From: Roseovarius nubinhibens ISM
GTDB taxonomy: Bacteria; Pseudomonadota; Alphaproteobacteria; Rhodobacterales; Rhodobacteraceae
Direction: 5' to 3'
DNA length: 64,000 nucleotides
NCBI RefSeq assembly: GCF_000152625.1
Contig: NZ_CH724156.1
Coordinates: forward strand, 132,966 to 196,965
Numbering within the stretch: position 1 is the first letter of the stretch; each line of letters opens with the position of its first letter. Both the position numbers and the translations under genes were made by a program. A model generated the notes under the pieces. It was given only the letters and a program-made list of their open reading frames with translations. It was not told where the DNA came from and ran no database searches. Shown here one piece after another: positions 8,890-18,230 of the stretch.

Positions 8890-11800
8890 TCAGATGACGG
8901 TCTTGATGTCGTCATCGACCACGATCGAGCTGCCATTGTCGAAGCTGTAGACGCTATAGGCCTCGCCATCGACGTCTTTGGTGCCGGTCTTGCTGGCGCC
9001 GCTGATGGTGAGCGTGTCATCGGTCCCGCCGCGCACCAAAAGCGTGTCGGAGTTCTCCGACAGCCCGGCCAGCATATCGGCGGTGATGGTAAGCTCGGTC
9101 TGGTCGCTGAACCGCAGATCGACGGTCTCGATGTTGAACCCGTCCACCGCGTTGCTGCCGAGATCGACCGTGGTCACCCCCGCCTCGTCGAGCACCAGAT
9201 AGGTGCTGTTGGCATTGCCCGCCGCATCGGTCCCGGTGATGACAAGTTCCGATCCATCGGGGATGCTCTTCGGCGCGCCCGCCGCATCGAGGAAGTGATA
9301 GGTCGACTCGTTGAGAAACGCATCCTTCGCCTCATAGAGGTTGAGCTCTTGCGCCCCCTCCGGCCCATCCACACGGTGAATGGAAATGTCCTCGTCGGTG
9401 GTCTCGATCGTGGTGTTCCGGTTGCCCGAATGGTCGCGGAAATAGCCCACCACATCCGGCTGATCCGGCACCAAAGTGTCGATGGCCAGACTATCGGTCA
9501 CGCTGCTCACATTGCCCGCCGCATCGGTCGCGCGGATCACCATGTCAAAGCTCTCCTCCGCCTGCGGAATATCCGCCGCCGGAAGATCGACCCGCCAATT
9601 GCCCGAAGCATCGACCACCGCCGCATAGCTCTTGCCAAAGAGATCGACAGTGACGGTCGAGCCCGGCTCGACCTTGCCGGTCAGCGTGACCCCGTCCGAG
9701 GCCTCCGCCGCATTGACCACATTGTCGCCCTCGACCGGGCTGTCCTTGTCGAGCGTATTGACCAGCGTGTCGACCCGCACCGTATCGGTGAGGCTCTGCG
9801 TGTTGCCCGCCCCGTCGGTGACATCGACGGTCAGCGCCGCATCATATTCGCCGCCCGCAATCGCGCCGGGGCCAAAGCTCGCGACCCAATTGCCACTGGC
9901 ATCGACCGCCGCCTCGACCCGCGTGCCGCCAATGCTGACAAACACCGTCGAGCCCGGCTCGACCGTGCCGGTGAGTTCGAACCCCGATCCGGCCACATCG
10001 CCATTGATCACCGAACGGCCATCGCTCGTCGCGGCAAAGCCGCCGCCGCCCATGGTGAGATTGTCGACCCTGGTGTCCACATGCACCGTATCGCTGACCG
10101 AAGTGGCATTGCCCGCCGCGTCGGTGGTGGTGGCGGTCAACACCGGATCATGCACGCCTTCGGTGATCTCATGGCTGGCATAGGTGGTGGTCCAGACGCC
10201 ATTGGCCCCCGCCACAACCTCATGCGCCACCCCGTCGAGCGTGACGGTGACGGTCGCACCGGGATCGGCGCGGCCCGTGACCTGCACCCCGGCCTGCGCC
10301 TCGGTCTGGTTGATCGTGCCATCGCCGCCGATCTGATCGGCATTGAGCGTCAAGAGCCCCGCCTCGGTGTCCACCGTGACGCTCTGGGTCTGGGTGCTCG
10401 TATTGCCGGCAAGATCGGTGGCCGTGGCGGTCATCGTGGCGGTATAGGTGCCCGGCGTGATCTGGGTCGCGGCAAATGTCGCGCTCCAGCTGCCATCGGC
10501 CCCGGCCACCGCCGTCACCTGTTGGCTGCCAAGCTGCACCACGATGGTCGAGCCCGGCTCGGACGTGCCGGTGACCTCCAGCCCCGATTGCGCCTCTTGC
10601 GCGTTGATCACCCCATCAGCGCCGCCGCTGCTGCTGGTCAGGGCGAAATTATCGACCCGCGTGTCCACCTGCACCGTGCCGGTGGTGGTGTTCACATTGC
10701 CCGCCGCATCGGTGCTGCTTGCGGTGATCTCGGCCTCATAGGTGCCCTGCGGCAAGGTCCCCGGCGCGAAGGTCACGCTCCAGCTGCCATCGCCGCCCGC
10801 GGTCACCGTCTGCTCGACGCCTTGCACGCTCACCACGACCACAGCCCCCGGCGTGGCGGTGCCAACGATGGTGGTGCCATCCGCCTCTTCGGCTTGGTTG
10901 ATCGTGCCATCGCCCTCGATCTGGCTGGTCGAGATGCTGACCGCATTGGCCACCGTGTCGATTGCGATGCTTTCGGTCACCGTGGTGCTGTTGCCCATGG
11001 CGTCGCGGCTGATCACCGTCACCGCGCTGGTGTATTCGCCCTCGGGCAGGCTGCCCGCCTCATAGGTGACGCTCCAGCTGCCGCTCTCGCTCACCACCGT
11101 CTCGCGGGTCACGCCCTCGACGGTGACGCTGATCGTCGCCCCCGGCTCGCCGCTCCCGGCAAGCTCGATCCCCTGCCCGAATTCTTCGGCGTTGAAAATC
11201 TCGCCGCTGGCCTCGGTGCCTTGGGTCACAGAGGTCTCGGGCGGGGTCGTGTCAATGGTGATCTCCGGCCCGGCCAGATCGCTCGTCGTGCCATCGGGCT
11301 CGACCACAGTCACATTGACGGTGTGCATGCCGTCCGAGGGGAAAGTGTCGCCGGCAAACTCGGCCTGCCAATTGCCCTCGTCATCGGCGGTGGTCTCGAC
11401 GCTCTTGTCGCCCAGGGTGACCGTGACGGTCGATCCCGGCTCGGCGCGACCGGTGAGGGTCACGCTATCGGTGTCCGGGCCAACCCCGTCACCGCCGAGC
11501 GTGATCGGCCCCTCCTGATCCACCGACGGGGCAATCCGCCCGTCGCCCGAGCCGCTGCCATCGCCCGGAATGAGGGTCGAGGCCGCCACCGCCGCCGCGC
11601 CCACACCCGCCGCTGTCGCCAGACCGCTGCCGCCAAAAAGCGCCGCCGCCCCGAGCATCGAGACATTCTCGTCACCGGTCCCGGCAATCGCCGCGACCCG
11701 CTCGTCCTCGTCGAGGAAGATCAGCTCTTCCGACGGGCTCCACTTGCCCCATTGCTCGGTCGGCCCATATTGCGCGTAGAGCGTGCCATTGCCGCCCTCG

Positions 11801-12087
11801 ACCAGCGTCACCTCGTTGAGGTAACCATCCGCCGAGATAAAGAGCCGGCTGTCCGGCACCCCATCGGCGCCAAAATAATCTTCGAGAATGATCACCCGCC
11901 CATCGGCCAAGGTGATCTGCAGATCGCCGCCGCTGCGCGCATATCCGTTGACCTCGGATTGCCGCAGGTTGAGCGATAGCTCCTGCCCCGGTTCGGCCCG
12001 GAGCGTCATCATGCTGTCGTTTTCGGAAATGGACCCATATTGGGCTGCACCCGCACTCGTGCGGGTGACGAAATCAATCGCCTTCAT
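8890..12087 (-). CDS. BapA/Lap-like repetitive adhesin, predicted type I secretion substrate
   Basis: 1065 residues. Residues 1-175 form a BapA-prefix-like domain (DLQITLADGRVIILEDYF, LFISADGYLNEVT) followed by an Ala/Gly-rich stretch (about 145-172) containing TAAG at 158-161. Then come seven bacterial Ig-like repeats of about 97 residues. Each has the pattern EPGSTVTV, WSVTFAPGTLPQGTY, TDAAGN and ends in a V-x-V-D-T strand. The last ~180 residues are a distinct C-terminal domain ending IVVDDDIKTVI, with the secretion signal expected there. There is no Sec signal peptide and no GGxGxD RTX block. The TolC, ABC and HlyD genes follow directly, so it is most likely the exported surface adhesin for attachment or biofilm. 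Confidence 0.88.
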   Translation of the reverse strand: MKAIDFVTRTSAGAAQYGSISENDSMMTLRAEPGQELSLNLRQSEVNGYARSGGDLQITLADGRVIILEDYFGADGVPDSRLFISADGYLNEVTLVEGGNGTLYAQYGPTEQWGKWSPSEELIFLDEDERVAAIAGTGDENVSMLGAAALFGGSGLATAAGVGAAAVAASTLIPGDGSGSGDGRIAPSVDQEGPITLGGDGVGPDTDSVTLTGRAEPGSTVTVTLGDKSVETTADDEGNWQAEFAGDTFPSDGMHTVNVTVVEPDGTTSDLAGPEITIDTTPPETSVTQGTEASGEIFNAEEFGQGIELAGSGEPGATISVTVEGVTRETVVSESGSWSVTYEAGSLPEGEYTSAVTVISRDAMGNSTTVTESIAIDTVANAVSISTSQIEGDGTINQAEEADGTTIVGTATPGAVVVVSVQGVEQTVTAGGDGSWSVTFAPGTLPQGTYEAEITASSTDAAGNVNTTTGTVQVDTRVDNFALTSSSGGADGVINAQEAQSGLEVTGTSEPGSTIVVQLGSQQVTAVAGADGSWSATFAATQITPGTYTATMTATATDLAGNTSTQTQSVTVDTEAGLLTLNADQIGGDGTINQTEAQAGVQVTGRADPGATVTVTLDGVAHEVVAGANGVWTTTYASHEITEGVHDPVLTATTTDAAGNATSVSDTVHVDTRVDNLTMGGGGFAATSDGRSVINGDVAGSGFELTGTVEPGSTVFVSIGGTRVEAAVDASGNWVASFGPGAIAGGEYDAALTVDVTDGAGNTQSLTDTVRVDTLVNTLDKDSPVEGDNVVNAAEASDGVTLTGKVEPGSTVTVDLFGKSYAAVVDASGNWRVDLPAADIPQAEESFDMVIRATDAAGNVSSVTDSLAIDTLVPDQPDVVGYFRDHSGNRNTTIETTDEDISIHRVDGPEGAQELNLYEAKDAFLNESTYHFLDAAGAPKSIPDGSELVITGTDAAGNANSTYLVLDEAGVTTVDLGSNAVDGFNIETVDLRFSDQTELTITADMLAGLSENSDTLLVRGGTDDTLTISGASKTGTKDVDGEAYSVYSFDNGSSIVVDDDIKTVI

Positions 12088-12435
12088 AACACCACCACTC
12101 TTAAAGCCTCTGCCCCCACTTTGGCGTGAAGGCGTTTTTGTTGATTTTGGTCGTCTGCGCCGAATTTAATCCCACCGCCACATTTCTGCCAGAAAATTTT
12201 CAGGATTTCTCCCAACTTCGCGGCTTGGCGTGCATTTACAGGGGCTTCGCGCGCCGCCTCCCGCGCGCCGCGCGCTAACACACGGGAGTCAAACGGTTTT
12301 AAGAGTCAAATTTGCAACACTGCATGGGCGCACAGTCACTCTCCTATAGGTTGATTTTCCTCAAAATAATCCGATCTTGACCCCGGATTAATTGCGCTTC
12401 ACTCTCCCCCGACACGACCATCCCAGAGGCCCGCC
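12088..12435. promoter_or_regulatory. Divergent intergenic region between adhesin and argE
   Basis: 348 bases without a convincing gene. The part near the adhesin start (about 12110-12200) and the 12290-12385 stretch are clearly A+T-richer than the flanks, as expected for two divergent promoters. I cannot assign specific -35/-10 hexamers or a named regulator site with confidence. Confidence 0.4.
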
Positions 12436-13605
12436 ATGTCCGACCATCTCTCCCGCACGACCGAGCTTTTGGAACAGATGATCGCCTATCCGACCATCTC
12501 GGATCAGAGCAATCTCGACATGATCGCGGCGCTGGCCGATCTGCTCGACGCCGCCGGCGCGCGGGTCGATCTTTTCCATGACGACACCGGCGCTAAGGCC
12601 AATATCTTTGCCACGCTCGGCCCCGAACGCGACGGCGGCATCGTGCTCTCGGGCCATACCGATGTGGTGCCGGTGGCCGATCAGGACTGGACCACCGATC
12701 CCTTCCTCGCCGACCTGCGCGACGACCGGGTCTATGGCCGCGGCAGCTGTGACATGAAGGGCTTTATCGCCGCCTGCGTGGCGCTCGCCCCCTCCTTTGC
12801 CAGCCGGGTCAAGGACCGGCCGCTGCATTTCGCCTTCACCTATGATGAGGAAACCGGCTGTTTCGGCGGTCAGGCCCTGATCCAGAGCCTGCGCGACAAA
12901 GGCCTCACCCCCGGCCTCGCCATCATCGGCGAACCGACCTCGATGCGCGTCATCGAAGGCCACAAGGGCTGTTTCGAATATTCCACCCATTTCCACGGGC
13001 TCGCAGGCCATGGCTCGGCCCCCGATCGCGGCGTCAACGCGGTCGAATATGCCGCCCGCTACGTCACCCGGCTGCTCGACCTCAAGGACGAGCTGCGCGC
13101 CCGCGCCCCGGCCAGCAGCCGCTTTGACCCGCCCTGGACCACGATCAACACCGGCGGGCTCACCGGCGGCGTCGCCCATAACGTCATCCCCTCCGCCGCC
13201 CGCGTCGATTGGGAAATGCGCCCGGTGCAAAATTCCGACGCCGACTTCGTCAAGCAGAACCTGCGCGACTATTGCGCCAATGTGCTCCTGCCCGCCATGC
13301 AGGCGGTCGACCCCGACGCCCGCATCGACACCGAAATGATCGCCGAGGTTACCGGGCTCGAACCCGCCGACGCCAATGAGGCCCGCGACATCGTGCTGGA
13401 GCTGACCGGCGGCGCCCGCCCCGATCTGGTGGCCTTCGGCACCGAGGCCGGGCTTTTTCAGCACTATGGCCTCTCGGCGGTGGTCTGCGGCCCGGGCTCG
13501 ATCGAACAGGCCCATAAGGCCGATGAATATGTCTCGCTCGATCAGCTGAGCCAATGCCTCGACATGCTCGACAGGCTCGGAGACAGGCTGGGCGACAGGC
13601 TCTGA
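12436..13605 (+). CDS. argE: Acetylornithine deacetylase
   Basis: 389 residues. M20 metallopeptidase family: GHTDVVPV (metal His and Asp), YGRGSCDMKGFIAA (bridging Asp), TYDEETGCFG (catalytic Glu pair), IIGEPTSM and the dimerisation-lid segment HFHGLAGHGSAPDRGVNAVEYA; the last metal His lies in the GSIEQAHKADEYV tail motif. This tail is typical for ArgE-type enzymes, which release ornithine from N-acetylornithine in arginine synthesis. Length fits the family. The C terminus ends in a short repeat (DRLGDRLGDRL), probably a harmless local duplication. Monocistronic, divergent from the adhesin. Confidence 0.92.
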   Translation: MSDHLSRTTELLEQMIAYPTISDQSNLDMIAALADLLDAAGARVDLFHDDTGAKANIFATLGPERDGGIVLSGHTDVVPVADQDWTTDPFLADLRDDRVYGRGSCDMKGFIAACVALAPSFASRVKDRPLHFAFTYDEETGCFGGQALIQSLRDKGLTPGLAIIGEPTSMRVIEGHKGCFEYSTHFHGLAGHGSAPDRGVNAVEYAARYVTRLLDLKDELRARAPASSRFDPPWTTINTGGLTGGVAHNVIPSAARVDWEMRPVQNSDADFVKQNLRDYCANVLLPAMQAVDPDARIDTEMIAEVTGLEPADANEARDIVLELTGGARPDLVAFGTEAGLFQHYGLSAVVCGPGSIEQAHKADEYVSLDQLSQCLDMLDRLGDRLGDRL

Positions 13606-13610
13606 CCCCG

Positions 13611-13633
13611 CCTCTTTCTGGTGTCAAATACCC
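13611..13633 (-). repeat. 23-bp dispersed repeat, copy 1
   Basis: Exact reverse complement of the 23-bp sequence at 14461-14483, so the two form a perfect inverted pair around trmB. A closely related copy is at 36102-36123. The core on the repeat's own strand begins GGGTATTTGACACC. Confidence 0.8.
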
Positions 13634-13645
13634 TTAGCGCCGCGC

Positions 13646-14374
13646 TTACAGGCGGCGGAACGTCAGGTAATGGGGCACCCGCCCCTCGCGCAGCGCCTTT
13701 TGCTCATAGCGCGTGCTGATCCAGTCGCCCCAGCTCTCGCGCCAGTCGCTCGGCCCCTCGGCCAGCCATTCGAACCCGTGGCGCGGCACCTCTTCAAGGG
13801 TCTGGCGCACGTAATCGGGAATATCCGTCGCCACCCGCAGGATCGCGCCGGGCTTCATCACCTGCGCCAAGGGCGCCAGATGCTCGGGCGTGACAAACCG
13901 GCGGCGATGATGCCGCTTTTTGGGCCAGGGATCGGGATAGAGGAGAAAGGCCCGCTCGATACTGGCCTCCGGCAGCACGTCAAAAAGATCGCGCGCATCG
14001 CCCGGATGCACCGCCAGGTTCTCGACCCCGGCGCGGCGGATCTTGCCCAAAAGCATCGCCACCCCGTTGATAAAGGGCTCGGCGCCGATGATCGCCACAT
14101 CCGGATTGGACTGCGCCTGATGCACCAGATGCTCGCCGCCGCCAAAACCGATCTCGAGCCAGACCGGGCGTCTGCCGAACCGCGCCTCGAGGTCGAGAGC
14201 CACCCGCTCGGGGTTTTCCTCCCAGCCCACCGGCCCCGGCGACAGCGCCGCCAGATCCTCGTCGAGATAGCGCTTCTGACTGTCCTTCAGGGTCTTGCCC
14301 TTGAAGCGGCCATAGAAATTCCGCCAGGGCGCGCCCGAGGCATGGGTTTGGGGGGTGTCATCATCCTGCGTCAT
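13646..14374 (-). CDS. trmB: tRNA (guanine-N7-)-methyltransferase
   Basis: 242 residues from ATG 14374; a 12-residue longer frame is arginine-rich and outside family homology. Motifs: WLEIGFGGGEHLVHQA (SAM-binding motif I), IIGAEPFINGV, LLYPDPWPKKRHHRRRF (the characteristic TrmB D-P-W-P-K-K-R-H segment) and a C-terminal STRYEQKALREGR. It forms m7G46 in tRNA using SAM. Downstream of metK on the same strand, separated by about 185 bases that contain a repeat. Flanked on both sides by perfect 23-bp inverted repeats. Confidence 0.96.
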   Translation of the reverse strand: MTQDDDTPQTHASGAPWRNFYGRFKGKTLKDSQKRYLDEDLAALSPGPVGWEENPERVALDLEARFGRRPVWLEIGFGGGEHLVHQAQSNPDVAIIGAEPFINGVAMLLGKIRRAGVENLAVHPGDARDLFDVLPEASIERAFLLYPDPWPKKRHHRRRFVTPEHLAPLAQVMKPGAILRVATDIPDYVRQTLEEVPRHGFEWLAEGPSDWRESWGDWISTRYEQKALREGRVPHYLTFRRL

Positions 14375-14460
14375 GCGCCGCGATGTAGCGCCGCGCGGCG
14401 CGGGGCGCAATCCCTAGCCCTCCTCCCAAAGCCCTGCGCGCCGGGGCCAAGGCCGGATTT

Positions 14461-14483
14461 GGGTATTTGACACCAGAAAGAGG
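14461..14483 (+). repeat. 23-bp dispersed repeat, copy 2
   Basis: Perfect inverted match of 13611-13633 on the other side of trmB; see that entry. Lies between metK and trmB. Confidence 0.8.
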
Positions 14484-14559
14484 ATGGGGCCGCGCAAGAA
14501 AGAGACAGGGCGGCGCAGGTTGCCCAGCGCCGCCCCGATCTACCTGTCCCAGCGTGGGA

Positions 14560-15726
14560 TCAGGCGTTTTTCTTGAGCGTCTCCGCCAGATCGGTGCGTT
14601 CCCAGCTAAAGCCGCCATCATCCTCGGGGGCGCGGCCGAAATGGCCATAGGCCGCGGTGCGCTCGTAGATCGCCTTGTTGAGCTCGAGATGGGTGCGGAT
14701 GCCGCGCGGCGTGAGATCCATGGACCGCGCCACCGCCCGTTCGATCTCGGCATCGGCGAGCTCACCGGTGCCATGGGTGTCGGCATAGATCGACAGCGGC
14801 TTGCTCACCCCGATCGCATAGCTGAGCTGGATGGTGCAGCGCTCGGCCATGCCGGCAGCGACCACGTTCTTGGCCAGATAGCGCGCCGCATAGGCCGCCG
14901 AGCGGTCGACCTTGGTCGGGTCCTTGCCCGAGAAGGCCCCGCCGCCATGCGGTGCGGCGCCGCCATAGGTGTCGACGATGATCTTGCGCCCGGTGAGGCC
15001 CGCATCGCCATCGGGGCCGCCGATGACAAAGGTGCCGGTGGGGTTCACCCACCATTCGGTCGCATCCGTGATCCAGCCATCGGGCAGCACTTCGCGGATA
15101 TAGGGCTCGACAATGGCGCGGATGTCGTCACTCGACTGGTCTTCGCTCTCATGCTGGGTGGAGAGCACGATAGAGCTCACCCCCACCGGCTTGCCATCTT
15201 CATAGACCACCGAGAGCTGGCTCTTGGCGTCGGGGCGCAGCGTCGGCTCGGCGCCGGATTTGCGCACCTCGGCCAGCCGCCGCAGGATCGCATGGGCGTA
15301 CTGGATGGGCGCCGGCATCAGCTCGGGCGTCTCATTGGTGGCAAAGCCGAACATGATGCCCTGATCGCCGGCACCGTCCTTGTCCACGCCCTGCGCGATA
15401 TGGGCCGATTGCTCATGCAGGAAGTTCAGCACATGGCAGGTGTTCCAGTGGAACTTTTCCTGCTCATAGCCGATGTCCTTAATGCAATCGCGGGCGATCT
15501 GCCCGATGCGGCCCATGTAATTCTTGAGCTTTTCCTGGTCGGACAGGCCGACCTCGCCGCCGATCACCACCATGCCGGATGTGGCAAAGGTCTCGCAGGC
15601 GACGCGGGCGTCTTCTTCCTCGCGCAGGAAACTGTCGAGGATCGCGTCCGAAATGCGGTCGCACACCTTGTCGGGATGCCCCTCCGACACGGATTCAGAG
15701 GTGAAGGTGTAGTTCTGTCTTGCCAT
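14560..15726 (-). CDS. metK: S-adenosylmethionine synthetase
   Basis: 388 residues. Family hallmarks: [17 protein letters not shown] near the N terminus (ATP-binding), [19 protein letters not shown] (the methionine-adenosyltransferase signature) and [19 protein letters not shown] (phosphate-binding second signature). It makes SAM from methionine and ATP. The start at 15726 lies seven bases after a GGAG Shine-Dalgarno sequence that is itself part of a predicted SAM/SAH riboswitch, so feedback control of translation is expected. Follows lnt with only 63 bases between them; trmB lies downstream on the same strand. Confidence 0.97.
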   Translation of the reverse strand: MARQNYTFTSESVSEGHPDKVCDRISDAILDSFLREEEDARVACETFATSGMVVIGGEVGLSDQEKLKNYMGRIGQIARDCIKDIGYEQEKFHWNTCHVLNFLHEQSAHIAQGVDKDGAGDQGIMFGFATNETPELMPAPIQYAHAILRRLAEVRKSGAEPTLRPDAKSQLSVVYEDGKPVGVSSIVLSTQHESEDQSSDDIRAIVEPYIREVLPDGWITDATEWWVNPTGTFVIGGPDGDAGLTGRKIIVDTYGGAAPHGGGAFSGKDPTKVDRSAAYAARYLAKNVVAAGMAERCTIQLSYAIGVSKPLSIYADTHGTGELADAEIERAVARSMDLTPRGIRTHLELNKAIYERTAAYGHFGRAPEDDGGFSWERTDLAETLKKNA

Positions 15727-15732
15727 GAAATC

Positions 15733-15775
15733 GCTCCATTAGGGTCATCCGCCACGCCAGGAAGCCGTTGTGACG
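15733..15775 (-). promoter_or_regulatory. SAM/SAH riboswitch in the metK leader
   Basis: On the minus strand the metK leader reads CGTCACAACGGCTTCCTGG, then CGTGGCG and, about 13 bases on, ATGGAGC just before the ATG. This matches the conserved SAM/SAH riboswitch: P1 is CGUCAC paired with GUGGCG (six pairs, one wobble), the invariant AACGGCUUCCUGG loop lies between, and the loop pairs with the GGAGC ribosome-binding site as a pseudoknot. Ligand binding would hide the Shine-Dalgarno sequence. The class is known from Rhodobacterales metK genes. The match is by recall and manual pairing, not by covariance search. Confidence 0.88.
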
Positions 15776-15789
15776 GGGATGGCGATTGG

Positions 15790-17298
15790 TTAGGACGCGC
15801 GCCGCCTGCGGTCAATGGCTATTCGGCCCGCGCCCAGCGCCAGCAGAAACGCGAGTCCCCAGAGCAACACCGGCAGGTCGCCCAGCCGCGCATAGGGCGT
15901 CTCGGCCCGCGGCGGCGGCAGCGGCGCATCGGCATAGCCCGTCTCGCCCAGCCCCAGCCGCGTGATCACCCGGCCCTCGGCATCGATCACCGCCGAAATC
16001 CCGGTGTTGGCCGCCCGGATCATCGGCAGCCCGGTCTCGATGGCCCGCATCCGCGCCTGATCGAGATGGGCATAGGGCATGGTCAACTGCCCGAACCACG
16101 CGTCATTGGTCACCAGCACCAGCCAATCCGCCCGCTCGGGAAAGCCGCGCAGATCCTGCGGGAAAATCCCCTCATAGCAGATCAGCGGCAGCCCCTTGCC
16201 CAGCGGCCCGAGATCGAGCAGCGCCTGCCCCTCCGGCCCCGGCGCATAGCCATAGCCCTGGGCCGAGGCGAGATGGGTGATCCCCCATTGGCTCAACAGC
16301 TCGCCAAAGGGCATGTATTCGCCAAAGGGCACCAGATGCCGCTTGTCATAGATCTGCACCTCGCCCTCGCGCAGCGCGCCGAGCGAATTGTAGTAAAGCC
16401 CCGCCTCGCTGCGCTGCACGCCAAAGAGCACCGGCACGCCCTGCGCCGCCTCTTCGATGGCCGCGATGAGATTGTCGGCATGGTGCAACAGCGCCGGCAC
16501 CGAGGTCTCGGGCCAGACGATGAGATCGGGCCGCGCGCCCTCGGGCCCGGCAATCGCCGTCAACTCGCGCGCCCGGTTGAAAAAGACCGGCATATAGGCC
16601 GGGTCCCATTTGAGATGCTGCGCCGCATTGGGCTGGACCACCCGCACCACCTGACCGGTGGGCTCTTGCGGCACATTCATCCGCCCCGCGCCCCAGTGCC
16701 AGAGCCCGGCTACGGTGGCGAGCGACAGCAAAGCCGCCCCCATGGCCAACCCGGGCCGCGCCCGAAGCGCCATCGGCACCAGAAGCAGGCAAAGCGTCAG
16801 CGCCCCCAGCCCGTGCACCCCCCAGAGCGCCGCCGTCTGCGCCACCGGCGTCTCGAGCCAGAGCGACCCCAAAGGCGCCCAGGGAAACCCGGTCAGCCCA
16901 TAGGCGCGAAACAGCTCGGCCAACAACAAGGCCGGGATGAGCGCCAGCCCCCGGCTCTGCGCGTTCCAGCCCAGCCAATGCGCCAGCGCCGTCCCCGCCC
17001 CGAAGATGAGCGCCAGCCCCCCCGCCATGCCCAAGAGCGCAAAAGGCGCCATCCAGCCATGGCGCACCGGGTCCACCAGAAACGGGTCAATGATCCAGAA
17101 ATGCGTGGCGAGCACATAGCCCGCCCCGGCCCACCAGCCGCGCAGCGCCGCGCCGCGCAGGCTCGCCGCCCCGGGCAAGAGCCACAGCACCGCGCCGAGC
17201 GCCAGAAGCGCCAGCCACCACAGAGAAAAGGGCGCCTGCCCGGCGCCCATCCCGACCCCGGCCAGCGCCAAGAGCCCGCGTCGGCGCCATTCGCTCAC
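15790..17298 (-). CDS. lnt: Apolipoprotein N-acyltransferase
   Basis: 502 residues. The N-terminal ~200 residues hold about six hydrophobic spans (e.g. LLALAGVGMGAG, ALLALGAVLWLLPGA). A periplasmic nitrilase-like domain follows with its catalytic triad in place: Glu in LIVWPETSVPALL, Lys in IYDKRHLVPFGEYMPFG and Cys in PLICYEGIFPQDLRG. A final membrane span and an arginine-rich tail close the protein. It transfers the third acyl chain onto lipoproteins. The start overlaps the CorC-like stop by four bases. This is consistent with lipoproteins predicted elsewhere in the window. Confidence 0.95.
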   Translation of the reverse strand: MSEWRRRGLLALAGVGMGAGQAPFSLWWLALLALGAVLWLLPGAASLRGAALRGWWAGAGYVLATHFWIIDPFLVDPVRHGWMAPFALLGMAGGLALIFGAGTALAHWLGWNAQSRGLALIPALLLAELFRAYGLTGFPWAPLGSLWLETPVAQTAALWGVHGLGALTLCLLLVPMALRARPGLAMGAALLSLATVAGLWHWGAGRMNVPQEPTGQVVRVVQPNAAQHLKWDPAYMPVFFNRARELTAIAGPEGARPDLIVWPETSVPALLHHADNLIAAIEEAAQGVPVLFGVQRSEAGLYYNSLGALREGEVQIYDKRHLVPFGEYMPFGELLSQWGITHLASAQGYGYAPGPEGQALLDLGPLGKGLPLICYEGIFPQDLRGFPERADWLVLVTNDAWFGQLTMPYAHLDQARMRAIETGLPMIRAANTGISAVIDAEGRVITRLGLGETGYADAPLPPPRAETPYARLGDLPVLLWGLAFLLALGAGRIAIDRRRRAS

Positions 17299-18194
17299 CC
17301 GGCGCCTCCGGCCTGTTTCGTCTCGGGCACCCGCACCCGCAACCGCTTGATCCGGCGCGGATCGGCCTCGACCACTTCGAACACGGCCTCGGAGGGATGT
17401 TCAATCACCTCGCCGCGCACCGGAACCCGGCCGAGCATCATGAAGATCAGCCCGCCGAGCGTGTCGATCTCTTCTTCGTCCACATCTTCCATCTCGGTCA
17501 GACGCAGCCCGGTCTCGGCCTCGAACTCTTCGAGCGGGGTCTTGGCCAGCGCCAGATAGCTGCCCGGCTTTTCCTCGCTCCAATAGGCGCCCTCGTCGAT
17601 GTCATGCTCATCTTCGATCTCGCCGATGACCTGTTCTATGAGGTCCTCGATGGTCAGCAGCCCATCCACCCCGCCATATTCGTCAATGACGAGCGCCATA
17701 TGCCGCCGTTCGCTCTGCATCTTGGCGAGCAGCACGCCGATCGGCATCGACGGCGGCACATAGAACATCGGCCGCAACAGCTGGCTGAGCGAGAACCGCC
17801 CGCTATTGCCGTTGAACCCGTGTTTGAGCGCGAAATCCTTGAGGTGAACCATCCCCTGCGGCGTGTCGAGCGTGCCCTTATAGACCGGCAGGCGCGACAT
17901 GCCGCTGTCGCGGAACACCTGCACCAGCTCATCCTTGGTGATGGTGGTGGGCACACAGACGATATCGGCCTTGGGAATGGCCACGTCTTCGACCGTCTTG
18001 CGGCTTAGGTTGAACATGCCGGGAACATCCGATGTCGCCTCGGCCCGAGCCTCCGGCGCGTCCTGTTCCTCGCTGTCAGGGCTCAGAGCCCCGAAAATAC
18101 GGGTGAAAAACCCGCCCCGTTCCTCGCCGTCTTCGCCAGTTTCCGGCTGCGCGCTCTGCGCTGCCATAGAAGACCCGTCTGTACTGTCGCCCAT
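17295..18194 (-). CDS. CorC/HlyC-type hemolysin-family protein with two CBS domains
   Basis: 299 residues, no membrane spans. A charged N-terminal region (about 1-60) is followed by a CBS pair: VPTTITKDELVQVFRDSGMSRLPVYKGTLDTPQGMVH, and FYVPPSMPIGVLLAKMQSERRHMALVIDEYGGVDGLLTIEDLIEQVIGEI, which includes the diagnostic VIDEYGG. The C-terminal ~80 residues are the CorC_HlyC domain (LGGLIFMMLGRVPVRGEVIEH). Proteins of this type are linked to Mg/Co efflux (E. coli CorC/YbeX) and to ribosome homeostasis through the ybeZYX-lnt operon, which is the arrangement seen here. Confidence 0.93.
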   Translation of the reverse strand: MGDSTDGSSMAAQSAQPETGEDGEERGGFFTRIFGALSPDSEEQDAPEARAEATSDVPGMFNLSRKTVEDVAIPKADIVCVPTTITKDELVQVFRDSGMSRLPVYKGTLDTPQGMVHLKDFALKHGFNGNSGRFSLSQLLRPMFYVPPSMPIGVLLAKMQSERRHMALVIDEYGGVDGLLTIEDLIEQVIGEIEDEHDIDEGAYWSEEKPGSYLALAKTPLEEFEAETGLRLTEMEDVDEEEIDTLGGLIFMMLGRVPVRGEVIEHPSEAVFEVVEADPRRIKRLRVRVPETKQAGGAG

Positions 18195-18230
18195 CTCTCT
18201 CTTTCCAAAACCGGGGCTCAGCCCCCAATG

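Noticed and set aside
9295-11979. Long plus-strand open frame opposite the adhesin
   Set aside because: Antisense of a repetitive coding sequence; the opposite strand has clear Ig-like repeats and domain structure.
14467-17559. Long plus-strand open frame (about 1030 codons) across metK and lnt
   Set aside because: Antisense shadow of high-GC codon usage: Arg/Pro/His-rich, no homology, and it lies opposite clearly recognised metK, lnt and corC-like genes.
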